Positions 1 through 6,332 of a DNA stretch of 27,005 bases are shown here, in pieces. Origin of the DNA: an uncultured Emergencia sp. (GTDB lineage: Bacteria; Bacillota; Clostridia; Peptostreptococcales; Anaerovoracaceae); assembly GCA_937997955.1 (NCBI GenBank), contig CALLDR010000004.1, forward strand, positions 1 through 27,005, given 5' to 3'. Both the position numbers and the translations under genes were made by a program. How positions within the stretch are numbered: the first letter of the stretch is position 1; every line of letters starts with the position of its first letter. The notes beneath the pieces are model-generated. The model was not told the origin of the DNA. It did no database searches and saw only the letters and a list, made by a program, of their open reading frames with translations.

Positions 1-77
1 TCCATTTCCTCCACAAACTGGCTGATGAGTCTCACGGGATCATTGTCTGGAATACATACATTAAACCCTGCATGCAT
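1..77 (-). mobile_element. IS1182-like transposase, N-terminal fragment cut by the window edge
   Basis: Read on the minus strand from the ATG at 77-75, the frame is open to the window edge and encodes 25 complete codons. The segment VCIPDNDPVRLISQFVEEM (residues 7-25) matches the well-conserved start of IS1182-family (DUF772-type) transposases, where an 'IP-DDPVRLL-VVEEMD' motif opens the protein. The catalytic DDE domain lies outside the window, so whether the element is intact is unknown. No clear Shine-Dalgarno precedes this ATG. A second ATG at 108-106 lies in another frame, with a six-C run (minus strand, about 87-92) between the two, so the true start or a frameshift cannot be settled. 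The outer inverted repeat should lie between about 80 and 190, just upstream of aroK. The assignment rests on recognition of the motif only. Confidence 0.7.
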
Positions 78-115
78 GCGCGTACAGGGGGGTGTTTGTT
101 TTTTGCATACGTAAA

Positions 116-146
116 GGGCGGCCGCCCTAACGGTTATTTTCCGTTA
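116..146. repeat. Palindrome and hairpin between IS fragment and aroK
   Basis: A 12-bp perfect palindrome GGGCGGCCGCCC (116-127) is followed at once by a hairpin with arms TAACGG (128-133) and CCGTTA (141-146). Its place beside the transposase start makes it a candidate for part of the IS end, but no second copy is visible in the window to prove this. Confidence 0.35.
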
Positions 147-192
147 ATGCGACAGCCTCTTCTCTTTGCGCTGCGGCGCGCGGCCTATCTCC

Positions 193-224
193 AGCCGCAG
201 GGTTGCGGCTTTTTCTTTTTTTTT
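193..224 (+). terminator. Intrinsic terminator upstream of aroK
   Basis: The stem AGCCGCA (193-199) and TGCGGCT (204-210) closes a GGGT loop and is followed by a T-rich run, 211-224, broken only by one C. It would stop plus-strand transcription entering from the IS side. The -35 element of the putative aroK promoter lies inside this hairpin. Confidence 0.7.
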
Positions 225-231
225 GTATAAT
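203..231 (+). promoter_or_regulatory. Putative sigma-A promoter of the aro cluster
   Basis: TTGCGG (203-208), a 17-bp spacer and a perfect TATAAT (226-231) lie about 64 bp before the shikimate kinase start. The promoter overlaps the 3' arm and T-tract of the preceding terminator, a compact arrangement that insulates the cluster from upstream transcription. Confidence 0.6.
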
Positions 232-294
232 AAAGCACAGGGCAGGAAAGCGAAGCATGAAACGGTAATAGGCGATAAAGGAGTAAGAAATAGA

Positions 295-825
295 ATGAAA
301 CAATTGGATCAAAACATCGTGCTCATCGGATTTATGGGAACAGGAAAGACCACTGTGGCCAACGCGCTGAAACGGCGCTTTGGCATGGAGATCATCGAGA
401 TGGATCAGATCATCGCGGAGCGGGAGGGCATGACCATTCCGGAGATCTTTGAAAAACACGGAGAAGCATATTTTCGGGACGCGGAGACCGATCTGCTCAT
501 AGAACTGCAGGAGCGGAAAAACGTGATCATCTCCTGCGGCGGCGGCACACCCCTCCGCGAAAAAAACGTGGCAGAGATGAAGAAAAACGGCAGAGTGGTT
601 TTGCTGACCGCGACGCCGGAGACGGTATTTAATCGGGTAAAGGACAGTCACGACAGGCCGCTGATCGAGCAGAACAAGAACGTCGGGTTCATCGAGGAAA
701 TGATGGAACAGCGCCGTCCTAAATACGAGGCGGCGGCGGATATCATCATCTATACAGATCAAAAAAGCGCCTCTGAGATCTGTGAGGAGATCGCCGCGAA
801 GGTCTGCGAGGGGCAGGCAAAATAG
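295..825 (+). CDS. aroK: Shikimate kinase
   Basis: Predicted to phosphorylate shikimate to shikimate 3-phosphate with ATP, the fifth step of the chorismate pathway, in the cytoplasm. The 176-aa product has the family's usual length. Walker A is GFMGTGKTT at residues 12-20 (Lys18). Shikimate-contacting positions are present: Asp37, Arg61, the Gly-Gly-Gly motif at 82-84, the lid Arg121 (DRPL) and Arg140. I chose ATG 295 rather than the longer frame from 166 because AAGGAG sits at 278-283 and residues 1-10 then align with the family start. It is the first gene of a plus-strand run and is followed after 28 nt by shikimate dehydrogenase. The aroK/aroL distinction cannot be made from sequence; the function itself is nearly certain. 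Confidence 0.95.
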   Translation: MKQLDQNIVLIGFMGTGKTTVANALKRRFGMEIIEMDQIIAEREGMTIPEIFEKHGEAYFRDAETDLLIELQERKNVIISCGGGTPLREKNVAEMKKNGRVVLLTATPETVFNRVKDSHDRPLIEQNKNVGFIEEMMEQRRPKYEAAADIIIYTDQKSASEICEEIAAKVCEGQAK

Positions 826-853
826 CGAAAGCGAAATAGAAAGAGAGGAAACT

Positions 854-1789
854 ATGGATACGAGAATTTCCGGGAAGACCAGACTGCTGGGCGTGATCGG
901 CACGCCTATCAAACATTCCGGCTCCCCAGTCATGTATAATTTCTGCTTTGATCACTATGGACTGGACTGCGTATATCTGGCCTTCGACTGTGACGAGTCC
1001 CAGGTAAAGGATACCCTGGCGGCCATGCGCCGTCTCAACCTGCGCGGCGCCAACGTGACCATGCCGTGCAAGCAGGAGGTGGCGAGAAATATGGACAAGC
1101 TGTCTCCTGTGGCAGCGTTCATCGGCGCGGTGAATACCATCGTCAATGACGGCGGCGTGCTGACCGGCCACATCACCGACGGCATGGGCGTGGTGCTGGA
1201 TCTGCAGGATCATGGACACTCCATCAAAGGGAAGGACATCGTGCTGCTGGGGGCAGGCGGCGCGGCGACAGCTATCATGGCACAGTGCGCCATAGACGGA
1301 GCCAAGTCGATAACCGTGTTCAACCGGGGCGAGGAGGCCCTGAACAAAGCGAGAGCCATCGGAGAGAACATGATGTCAGACGGCGTCGCCTGCGAAATGG
1401 CCTTTTACCTGACAGCAGAGTCGGACCTGATGAGCGAAAAGATCCGCGGAGCGGACATTTTGATCAACGCTACGTCTGTGGGCATGCGGCCGATGACGGA
1501 AGGACAGTCCCTCGTTGCGGACATGACCGCCTTCCACGAGGACCTGGTGGTCTACGACGTGATCTACAATCCGCCGGTCACAAAGCTGATGCGGGACGCG
1601 CTGGACCACGGCTGCAAAGCGGAAAACGTCATCGGCGGCAAAGGCATGCTGCTGTGGCAGGGCGCGGGCGCGTTCAAGCTGTACACCGGTCTGGAGATGC
1701 CGGCCCAGGAGCTGAAGGCATTTCTGGCGGAACGGGAAGCCGAAGGCGCGGAGCCTCTGCGGGACGTTGCCGAAAACGTACCGTATTGA
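854..1789 (+). CDS. aroE: Shikimate dehydrogenase
   Basis: Predicted to reduce 3-dehydroshikimate to shikimate with NAD(P)H, one step before the adjacent kinase. The protein has 311 aa, somewhat longer than the common 270-290. Substrate serines are Ser22 and Ser24 (HSGSP), the catalytic Lys is Lys73 (NVTMPCK) and the catalytic Asp is Asp109 (TDG). The Rossmann loop is GAGGAA at 133-138, followed by FNR at 156-158, the position that selects the cofactor. INATSVGM and the late GxGMLLWQ motif complete the family signature. The start is ATG 854 after GAGAGGA. The length and FNR motif also fit the YdiB-like quinate/shikimate dehydrogenase subgroup, so dual NAD/NADP use is possible. The stop codon lies in a 10-nt tandem repeat. 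Confidence 0.93.
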   Translation: MDTRISGKTRLLGVIGTPIKHSGSPVMYNFCFDHYGLDCVYLAFDCDESQVKDTLAAMRRLNLRGANVTMPCKQEVARNMDKLSPVAAFIGAVNTIVNDGGVLTGHITDGMGVVLDLQDHGHSIKGKDIVLLGAGGAATAIMAQCAIDGAKSITVFNRGEEALNKARAIGENMMSDGVACEMAFYLTAESDLMSEKIRGADILINATSVGMRPMTEGQSLVADMTAFHEDLVVYDVIYNPPVTKLMRDALDHGCKAENVIGGKGMLLWQGAGAFKLYTGLEMPAQELKAFLAEREAEGAEPLRDVAENVPY

Positions 1790-1814
1790 CCCATATTGAA
1801 CGGGATTGACCGGG
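1785..1814 (+). repeat. 10-nt x3 tandem repeat at the aroE stop
   Basis: Three imperfect decamers, ATTGACCCAT, ATTGAACGGG and ATTGACCGGG, follow head to tail. The first contains the aroE stop codon (TGA, 1787-1789). Each copy carries a TGA, so the array adds further stops after aroE. Confidence 0.75.
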
Positions 1815-1838
1815 CGCGGAGGCGGACCCGGGAAGACC

Positions 1839-1923
1839 ATCAAAAGCAAAAGCACAAGCACAATCAAAAGCACAATCAAAAGCATAATCAAAATCAAAAT
1901 CAAAATAATTAAAATCAAAATCA
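1839..1923 (+). repeat. T-poor 6/12-nt tandem repeat leading into the FMN reductase
   Basis: About seven 12-nt units of the type ATCAAAAGCACA decay rightward into plain ATCAAA hexamers, ending only a few bases before the AGGAGG ribosome-binding site at 1927-1932. In mRNA sense the tract is mostly A with some C and G and little U, so it should be unstructured. There is no coding signal in this 149-nt gap apart from the repeat. Confidence 0.85.
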
Positions 1924-1938
1924 CACAGGAGGAATCAG

Positions 1939-2466
1939 ATGCATATTACAGTTTTAAACGGAAGTCCCCGTCCCGCGGGCAACACGGAGATCATGGCGGA
2001 CGCCTTTATCAAAGGCGCTTCAGAAAAAGGACATACAGTGGTAAAGATCAACCTGGCCGGAAAAAAGATCAGCGGCTGTCTTGGCTGCCAGAAATGCTTT
2101 ACGGCAGAAGGCGTTTGCGTACAGAAGGACGACATGGCCCAGATTCTGGACGTGCTGGATCAGACGGACATGGTGGTTTTCGCGTCACCCGTGTACTGGT
2201 TTGATATTACGGCGCAGCTGAAATGCGTCATCGACAGGATGTATGCCAGAGCCGTCAAAGGGTTCCACTTCAACAAAGTCGCCCTGCTGCTGGACTCCTG
2301 TTCCGAAGGGGTTTACGATGCCGCCATCACCCAGTACAAGGCCATGAACGCCTATCTGCGCTGGGAAGATCAGGGCATCATCACCATCGCGGGAATGGAA
2401 GCAAAAGGCGATATGAAGGACGCGCCAAAGCTGGCCAGCGTCTGTGAACTGGGACGTTCTCTGTGA
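1939..2466 (+). CDS. NAD(P)H-dependent FMN reductase with a Cys cluster
   Basis: A 175-aa flavodoxin-like fold protein of the NADPH-dependent FMN reductase / iron-sulfur flavoprotein superfamily. The FMN phosphate loop is NGSPR (7-11) with GNT (14-16), and SPVYW (83-87) is the second flavin-contacting segment. Four cysteines, Cys47, Cys50, Cys53 and Cys60, follow the pattern CxxCxxC-x6-C seen in iron-sulfur flavoproteins, where they hold a [4Fe-4S] cluster; many relatives keep the cysteines without a proven cluster. AGGAGG at 1927-1932 fixes ATG 1939. The role is probably electron transfer to FMN or quinone-like acceptors in an anaerobe; the substrate is unknown. Its neighbours, an amino-acid lyase and a DUF1847 protein, do not define a known pathway. 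Confidence 0.85.
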   Translation: MHITVLNGSPRPAGNTEIMADAFIKGASEKGHTVVKINLAGKKISGCLGCQKCFTAEGVCVQKDDMAQILDVLDQTDMVVFASPVYWFDITAQLKCVIDRMYARAVKGFHFNKVALLLDSCSEGVYDAAITQYKAMNAYLRWEDQGIITIAGMEAKGDMKDAPKLASVCELGRSL

Positions 2467-2481
2467 TACGGGCCGGACAAA

Positions 2482-2510
2482 GTGAGAAGAAAACAGGAGT
2501 GAGAACAGGA
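2482..2510 (+). repeat. Imperfect duplication containing the aminotransferase RBS
   Basis: GTGAGAAGAAAACAGGA (2482-2498) is followed directly by a shortened copy, GTGAGAACAGGA (2499-2510), whose last A is the first base of the next start codon. The AGGAG of the first copy (about 10 nt from the ATG) is the likely Shine-Dalgarno. Confidence 0.6.
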
Positions 2511-3709
2511 TGAATTACGATTTTTCAACGATCATAGACAGAAGCGGCACCTACTCCATGAAGTGGGACGTGGCAGAGGGTGAACTGCCCATGTGGGTGG
2601 CGGATATGGAATTTCAGGCAGCGCCGGAGATCCGGGCGGCCATCGCAAAGCGGGCGGAGCACGGTGTCTTCGGCTATACCGTGCCGCCGGAGACGTGGTA
2701 TGAGGCATATATCGGCTGGTGGCGGGATCGGCATGACTTTTCCATGGAAAGAGAATGGCTGACCTTTACCACCGGCGTGATCCCGGCCATTTCCACGGCT
2801 GTGCGGCAGTTGACCGCGCCGGGAGAGGGCGTGGTGGTCCTGTCTCCGGTCTACAACCACTTCTACGTCTCCATTGAAGACAACCAGCGGCGCGCTGTGG
2901 AAAGCCCTTTGATCTGCGAGGACGGCGCGTACCGCGTCGACTTTGACGATCTGGAATCGCGGCTGGCCGACAAGGCCAACCGGCTGCTGGTGTTCAGCAA
3001 TCCTCACAACCCGACAGGAAATCTGTGGGACCGGGAGACGCTGGCCAGGGTAGGCGCTCTGTGCGATCAATACGATGTGCCCGTGGTGGCTGACGAGATC
3101 CACTGTGATCTGACCGATCCGGGGCTGGCCTACGTGCCCTTCGCCTCCGTGTCGGAAGCCTGCGCCCGCCGCAGCATCACCTGTATCGCGCCGACAAAGG
3201 CGTTTAATATCGCGGGGCTGCAGACTGCCGCCATCTGTGTGCCGGATCAAAAGCTGCGCCGCCTGATGAAGAAGGGGCTGGATCTGGCCGACGCCAGGAT
3301 GCCGGGGGCCTTCGCCATCGACGCCGCTATCGCCGCCTTTACGCAGGGCGGACCGTGGCTGGACGCTTTGCGCGAATATCTGTATGAGAACAAAAAGGCG
3401 GTTAAGAAATTTTTGAAGGAGCATCTGCCTTTGATCGGCGTTTCTGACGCGCCCGCCACCTATCTGATGTGGCTGGATTTCAGCCGGGTTTCCGATGACG
3501 GAGGCCAGCTGTGCAGATGGATACGTCAGGAAACCGGCCTGTATCTCAGCGCCGGTGAGATCTTCCGCGGCGACGGGCCGTCTCATGCCCGTCTGAACAT
3601 CGCCTGCCCGCGGGAGATGCTGAAGGACGGTCTGGGCCGTCTGGCCCGGGGCGTTGAAACCTACAGAGACTGTGGATATGACCAAAGCTGCGGAGGTGAC
3701 AAAAGATGA
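2510..3709 (+). CDS. MalY/PatB family PLP aminotransferase (cystathionine beta-lyase type)
   Basis: A 399-aa fold-type I PLP enzyme of the MalY/PatB subgroup, which typically cleaves C-S bonds of cystathionine or cysteine conjugates to give homocysteine or thiol, pyruvate and ammonia. The Schiff-base lysine is Lys230 in APTKAFNIAG. Asp195 in ADEIH contacts the pyridine nitrogen and NPHNPTG (164-170) is the standard class I/II motif. The N-terminal DR-GTYSMKWD and MWVADM-F segments are typical of PatB. The downstream DUF1847 gene overlaps by 4 bp (ATGA), so the two are translationally coupled. It could serve methionine synthesis or degrade sulfur amino acids; beta-lyase activity is inferred from family, not visible in residues. 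Confidence 0.88.
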   Translation: MNYDFSTIIDRSGTYSMKWDVAEGELPMWVADMEFQAAPEIRAAIAKRAEHGVFGYTVPPETWYEAYIGWWRDRHDFSMEREWLTFTTGVIPAISTAVRQLTAPGEGVVVLSPVYNHFYVSIEDNQRRAVESPLICEDGAYRVDFDDLESRLADKANRLLVFSNPHNPTGNLWDRETLARVGALCDQYDVPVVADEIHCDLTDPGLAYVPFASVSEACARRSITCIAPTKAFNIAGLQTAAICVPDQKLRRLMKKGLDLADARMPGAFAIDAAIAAFTQGGPWLDALREYLYENKKAVKKFLKEHLPLIGVSDAPATYLMWLDFSRVSDDGGQLCRWIRQETGLYLSAGEIFRGDGPSHARLNIACPREMLKDGLGRLARGVETYRDCGYDQSCGGDKR

Positions 3710-4338
3710 AAGAACGGAATTTGTCCTGCGTAGACTGCGGCGTCTGCGTCTGCAGCAGCGAGGACGGGACATATCCGGGGTTCTGTTTGACTGCGAACAT
3801 GGACGAGGCAGTGAAGGCGGAGATCATGGAACGCTACGATGACGAGGTAAACAGAAAGGTCATGCAGACGGCCGCCGCCGTGGAATACGAGGGCTACTGC
3901 CGGTGGCCCCGGGTGCAGGAAACGGTGGAGTTTGCCAAACGAATGGGCTTTCACAAGATCGGCATCGCCACCTGCGTGGGTTTGATCCGGGAAAGCCGGG
4001 CCCTTGCCAGAGTTCTGCGCAGCCATGGGTTCGAGGTGTACGGCATCGGCTGCAAGATCGGAGCGGTGCCGAAGACAGATGTGGGAATCGACCGGGCATG
4101 CAGCGCGGTGGGCAGCAACATGTGCAACCCGATCATGCAGGCAGAGCTTTTGAACCGCGAAGGAACTGAGCTGAATATCGTCGTAGGCCTGTGCGTGGGC
4201 CACGACAGCCTGTTCTACAAGTATTCTCAGGCTGTGACCACGACTTTGATCGCCAAGGATCGGGTGACCGGCCACAACCCGGCGGCAGCCCTGTACAATC
4301 TGGATTCCTACTACGGCAGACTGTTAGAAGATGAGTAG
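3706..4338 (+). CDS. DUF1847 cysteine-rich protein
   Basis: The 210-aa product matches the DUF1847 family, known mainly from anaerobes and of unproven function. The N-terminus has a dense cysteine set, Cys8, Cys11, Cys14, Cys16 and Cys27, which suggests a metal or Fe-S site. The body contains conserved-looking GIATCVGLI, GCKIGAVPK, MCNPIMQAE and GLCVGHDSLFYK segments with further cysteines that could be ligands or redox residues. No signal peptide or membrane segment is seen, so it is probably cytosolic. GGAGGTGA lies just upstream of ATG 3706, and the start overlaps the aminotransferase stop, implying joint expression. A link to sulfur or redox metabolism is a guess from context only. Confidence 0.85.
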   Translation: MKERNLSCVDCGVCVCSSEDGTYPGFCLTANMDEAVKAEIMERYDDEVNRKVMQTAAAVEYEGYCRWPRVQETVEFAKRMGFHKIGIATCVGLIRESRALARVLRSHGFEVYGIGCKIGAVPKTDVGIDRACSAVGSNMCNPIMQAELLNREGTELNIVVGLCVGHDSLFYKYSQAVTTTLIAKDRVTGHNPAAALYNLDSYYGRLLEDE

Positions 4339-4340
4339 AA

Positions 4341-4467
4341 GCGCCCTCAGGGGCGCGCCGTCCGCTGACAGGCAAAACCTTGCCGGGCAGTGCTCTGAGT
4401 CGGGCGGAATCTGGTGCCGGGAGGAGCTGAGGCAAAATGGACCGGCGCGGCCAGAGGCCGCGCCGGT
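4341..4467. terminator. Two hairpins between convergent genes
   Basis: GCGCCC/GGGCGC (4341-4356) directly follows the DUF1847 stop. A 12-bp perfect stem, ACCGGCGCGGCC/GGCCGCGCCGGT around an AGA loop, lies at 4441-4467. Neither has a strong plus-strand T-tract; on the minus strand the second is followed by CCATTTTG. They sit between convergent genes and probably limit read-through from both sides. Confidence 0.5.
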
Positions 4468-4504
4468 GCAGTCAACATAGTCTGAGGTCAACGGGACGGG
4501 CGGA

Positions 4505-4930
4505 TCAGCGCAGCAGAGGAATGCCGCCGGTCAGCTTGTTGATCTTTTTCTTCGGGCCGCACAGGCCGATTCCGATGTAGGTCAGGTCGGTCATATCGTT
4601 CAGGGCCAGCTTTTCCATGTATTCGCTGTAGTGGTTGCAGGTCTGGGCCAGCTGGGAAAAGTCCACGACGGCCACCTGGTCAAACTCCGGCTCGTAAAGC
4701 CGGGCCAGAAGCTCTTTGATCATGGACGGATTGCCGCGGAGAATGGGAATCGGAAGAGCCGTGATGCCCCGGTGGACCTTGCCGGAGTGGTCCTCGATGT
4801 CCGGGCCGACGATGTCCGGGCGGATCTTGCCTATGGTGATGCCTAAAATGGCGGCGGTGTTGGCCAGCAGCCCCGCGGGAAGGGTTTCGTCCAAGATGAT
4901 GACGCATTTGTCTGTCTGTTGTATATCCAT
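4505..4930 (-). CDS. DUF2000 family protein
   Basis: A 141-aa protein that I recognise as DUF2000. The N-terminal region (CVIILDETLPAGLLANTAA) and the following GITIGK and DHSGKVHRGITALPIPIL are typical. Family members have been described as having a peptidyl-tRNA hydrolase II-like fold, but no enzymatic role is established for the branch found beside AraC regulators. No membrane segment or signal is seen. The gene begins 44 nt after the AraC-type regulator on the same strand, with AAGGAAG as ribosome-binding site, so they are probably one operon. The 15-nt tandem repeat between them supplies most of the spacer. Confidence 0.82.
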   Translation of the reverse strand: MDIQQTDKCVIILDETLPAGLLANTAAILGITIGKIRPDIVGPDIEDHSGKVHRGITALPIPILRGNPSMIKELLARLYEPEFDQVAVVDFSQLAQTCNHYSEYMEKLALNDMTDLTYIGIGLCGPKKKINKLTGGIPLLR

Positions 4931-4940
4931 GCTAAACTTC

Positions 4941-4985
4941 CTTTCTATTTTCTGACTTTTTGCTTTCTGACTTTCTATTTTCTGA
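4941..4985 (-). repeat. 15-nt x3 tandem repeat spanning the AraC stop codon
   Basis: Plus-strand units are CTTTCTATTTTCTGA (4941-4955), CTTTTTGCTTTCTGA (4956-4970) and CTTTCTATTTTCTGA (4971-4985); the outer two are identical. The outermost copy encodes the last codons and stop of the regulator, so the array looks like a duplication of that gene's end, reaching to the ribosome-binding site of the DUF2000 gene. Confidence 0.9.
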
Positions 4986-5841
4986 AAATGTCCCGGTACA
5001 TTCCCGGCGACAGGCCGATAAATCGGGTGAAGTACCGGTTGAAATGGCTTTGATCGGTGAATCCCGTGGCCGCGGCGGCTTCCACAGGCGTGGCTCCAGC
5101 GGCCAGAAGCTCCTTTGCCCGGTTGATGCGCAGCGTCTCCAGGTACCGGTAAGGCGTAATGCCCTTTTCCCGGGTGAACGCCCGCAGCAGCGTGGATTTG
5201 CTCATGGCCGCGACGCCGCAGAGGTCGTCCAGCGAGATGTGCTCGTCGAAGTGGGCTTCCATGTAGCGGCAGGCTTCCGCGATTTCATCAAAGGGGTTTC
5301 CGTCCGGGGCTTCCGACTCGTCACGGCAGTGGGCCATGAGAAGGGCTGTCAGTTCGAGGAGCAGATCTTCCTTCTGCGGGTCCTGAACGCCGTCAAAGAT
5401 CATCTCGTTGAGCCGGAAGATGGTCTCCGCCGCCTCCGGGTCCTTTACGGCCGGCGTTGTGAAGGACGGCTGAAAAGGCCGGCCGGCGGCTTCTTCCGTC
5501 AGATCCGCCATGACCTGCGGAACCACGTTGAGCCCGTAAAAATGCAGAGGAGAATCCCTGTAGGGCAGACAGGCGTGGTTTTGCTGAGGCTGCAGCAGGA
5601 TCACGTCGCCCTTTGACACATGGTATTCCCGGCCGAGGCAGGTCATGGTCCGGCGGCCGTCCTTGATGAATCCGATGGTGTAATGGTCGTGGAAATGATT
5701 GGGAAAGGGCTGCAGCACACCTTTAAATCGATAGGCCTCGATGCCCAGTTCCCTGTCATAGCGGATATTCCGCAGTTCTTTCTGAGGCATGTCCACGTCC
5801 CGGATTTCTTTCCTTTGTATAGTATTCAGCGGTCTCTCCAA
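4975..5841 (-). CDS. AraC family transcriptional regulator
   Basis: A 288-aa regulator with an N-terminal cupin-type AraC ligand-binding domain (FHDHYTIGFIKDG with a His cluster, then GDVILLQPQQNH) and a C-terminal double helix-turn-helix of the HTH_18 type covering about residues 185-285, including SLDDLCGVAAMSKSTLLRAF and GFTDQSHFNRYFTRFIGLSP. Such proteins bind a small molecule and regulate nearby genes. I prefer TTG 5841 as start because AGGAGG lies 8 nt upstream; the longer GTG at 5850 overlaps that site. The last codons lie in a 15-nt tandem repeat. Likely targets are the co-oriented DUF2000 gene and possibly the divergent MATE pump; the ligand is unknown. Confidence 0.9.
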   Translation of the reverse strand: MERPLNTIQRKEIRDVDMPQKELRNIRYDRELGIEAYRFKGVLQPFPNHFHDHYTIGFIKDGRRTMTCLGREYHVSKGDVILLQPQQNHACLPYRDSPLHFYGLNVVPQVMADLTEEAAGRPFQPSFTTPAVKDPEAAETIFRLNEMIFDGVQDPQKEDLLLELTALLMAHCRDESEAPDGNPFDEIAEACRYMEAHFDEHISLDDLCGVAAMSKSTLLRAFTREKGITPYRYLETLRINRAKELLAAGATPVEAAAATGFTDQSHFNRYFTRFIGLSPGMYRDIFRK

Positions 5842-5925
5842 GAAGATCACCTCCTTTGCCTGTTTTCAGTTTACCACAAAATGAGCCGGCGGTCTTGCAC
5901 GATATCGTCAAAATCACAAAATCGA

Positions 5926-5970
5926 CGCAAACCAAAAGACCTCATCTTTCGACGAGGTCTTTTGGTTGCG
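5926..5970. terminator. Long bidirectional hairpin in the AraC/MATE intergenic region
   Basis: The arms 5926-5943 and 5954-5970 pair over 17 bp with one bulged A, around a 10-nt loop. The stem includes AAAAGACCTC and GAGGTCTTTT, so it could act as a terminator in either direction. It lies in a divergent gap of about 490 bp where no annotated gene would need termination, which points to a leader or a small RNA. Confidence 0.6.
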
Positions 5971-6035
5971 ATATTAATTAAGAAAGAACGTTCAAAAGAA
6001 ATTATTGTGTAACCCTATCTCCTTTTGACAAACTC

Positions 6036-6067
6036 AGTATAGCAATTTTTTGTGTCGATTGTGTCAA
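6036..6067 (-). promoter_or_regulatory. Putative minus-strand extended -10 promoter
   Basis: On the minus strand, TGCTATACT (the -10 being 6041-6036) forms an extended -10 element. TTGACA occurs at 6067-6062 but the 20-bp spacing is too long for a standard promoter. A transcript from here would run toward the hairpin at 5926-5970 and then the AraC gene. Confidence 0.35.
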
Positions 6068-6264
6068 GGAATCTTATCGCTCTTGTGGACTTTTTCGTCA
6101 TGGAAACGTCATTTTCCAGAACACGGGCAACATTTTCTCTTTTTTTGACAAAAATCAGCCCATATATCTTTGGATGGGAACACGCCGCCCGATGATGAGC
6201 GAAGTTACACTGCGCTTTTTCTGCGACTGACCTGCGGCTGCCTCGCGGCGGGAGATAAAACTGC

Positions 6265-6293
6265 TTGTTGACCGGTTAAATTCGTGATATGAT
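6265..6293 (+). promoter_or_regulatory. Putative promoter of the MATE1 gene
   Basis: TTGTTG (6265-6270), 17 bp and TATGAT (6288-6293) are placed about 40 bp before the TTG start. The remainder of the gap from 5971 shows AT-rich sequence and runs of T but no gene. Confidence 0.5.
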
Positions 6294-6332
6294 GATATCA
6301 GATTTTATTTTGTAACATTTTAGGAGAAGACG

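Noticed and set aside
1376..1924. Minus-strand ORF with a hydrophobic Ile/Leu-rich start
   Set aside because: The apparent membrane segment is the reverse translation of the ATCAAA tandem repeat and the rest is antisense to aroE.
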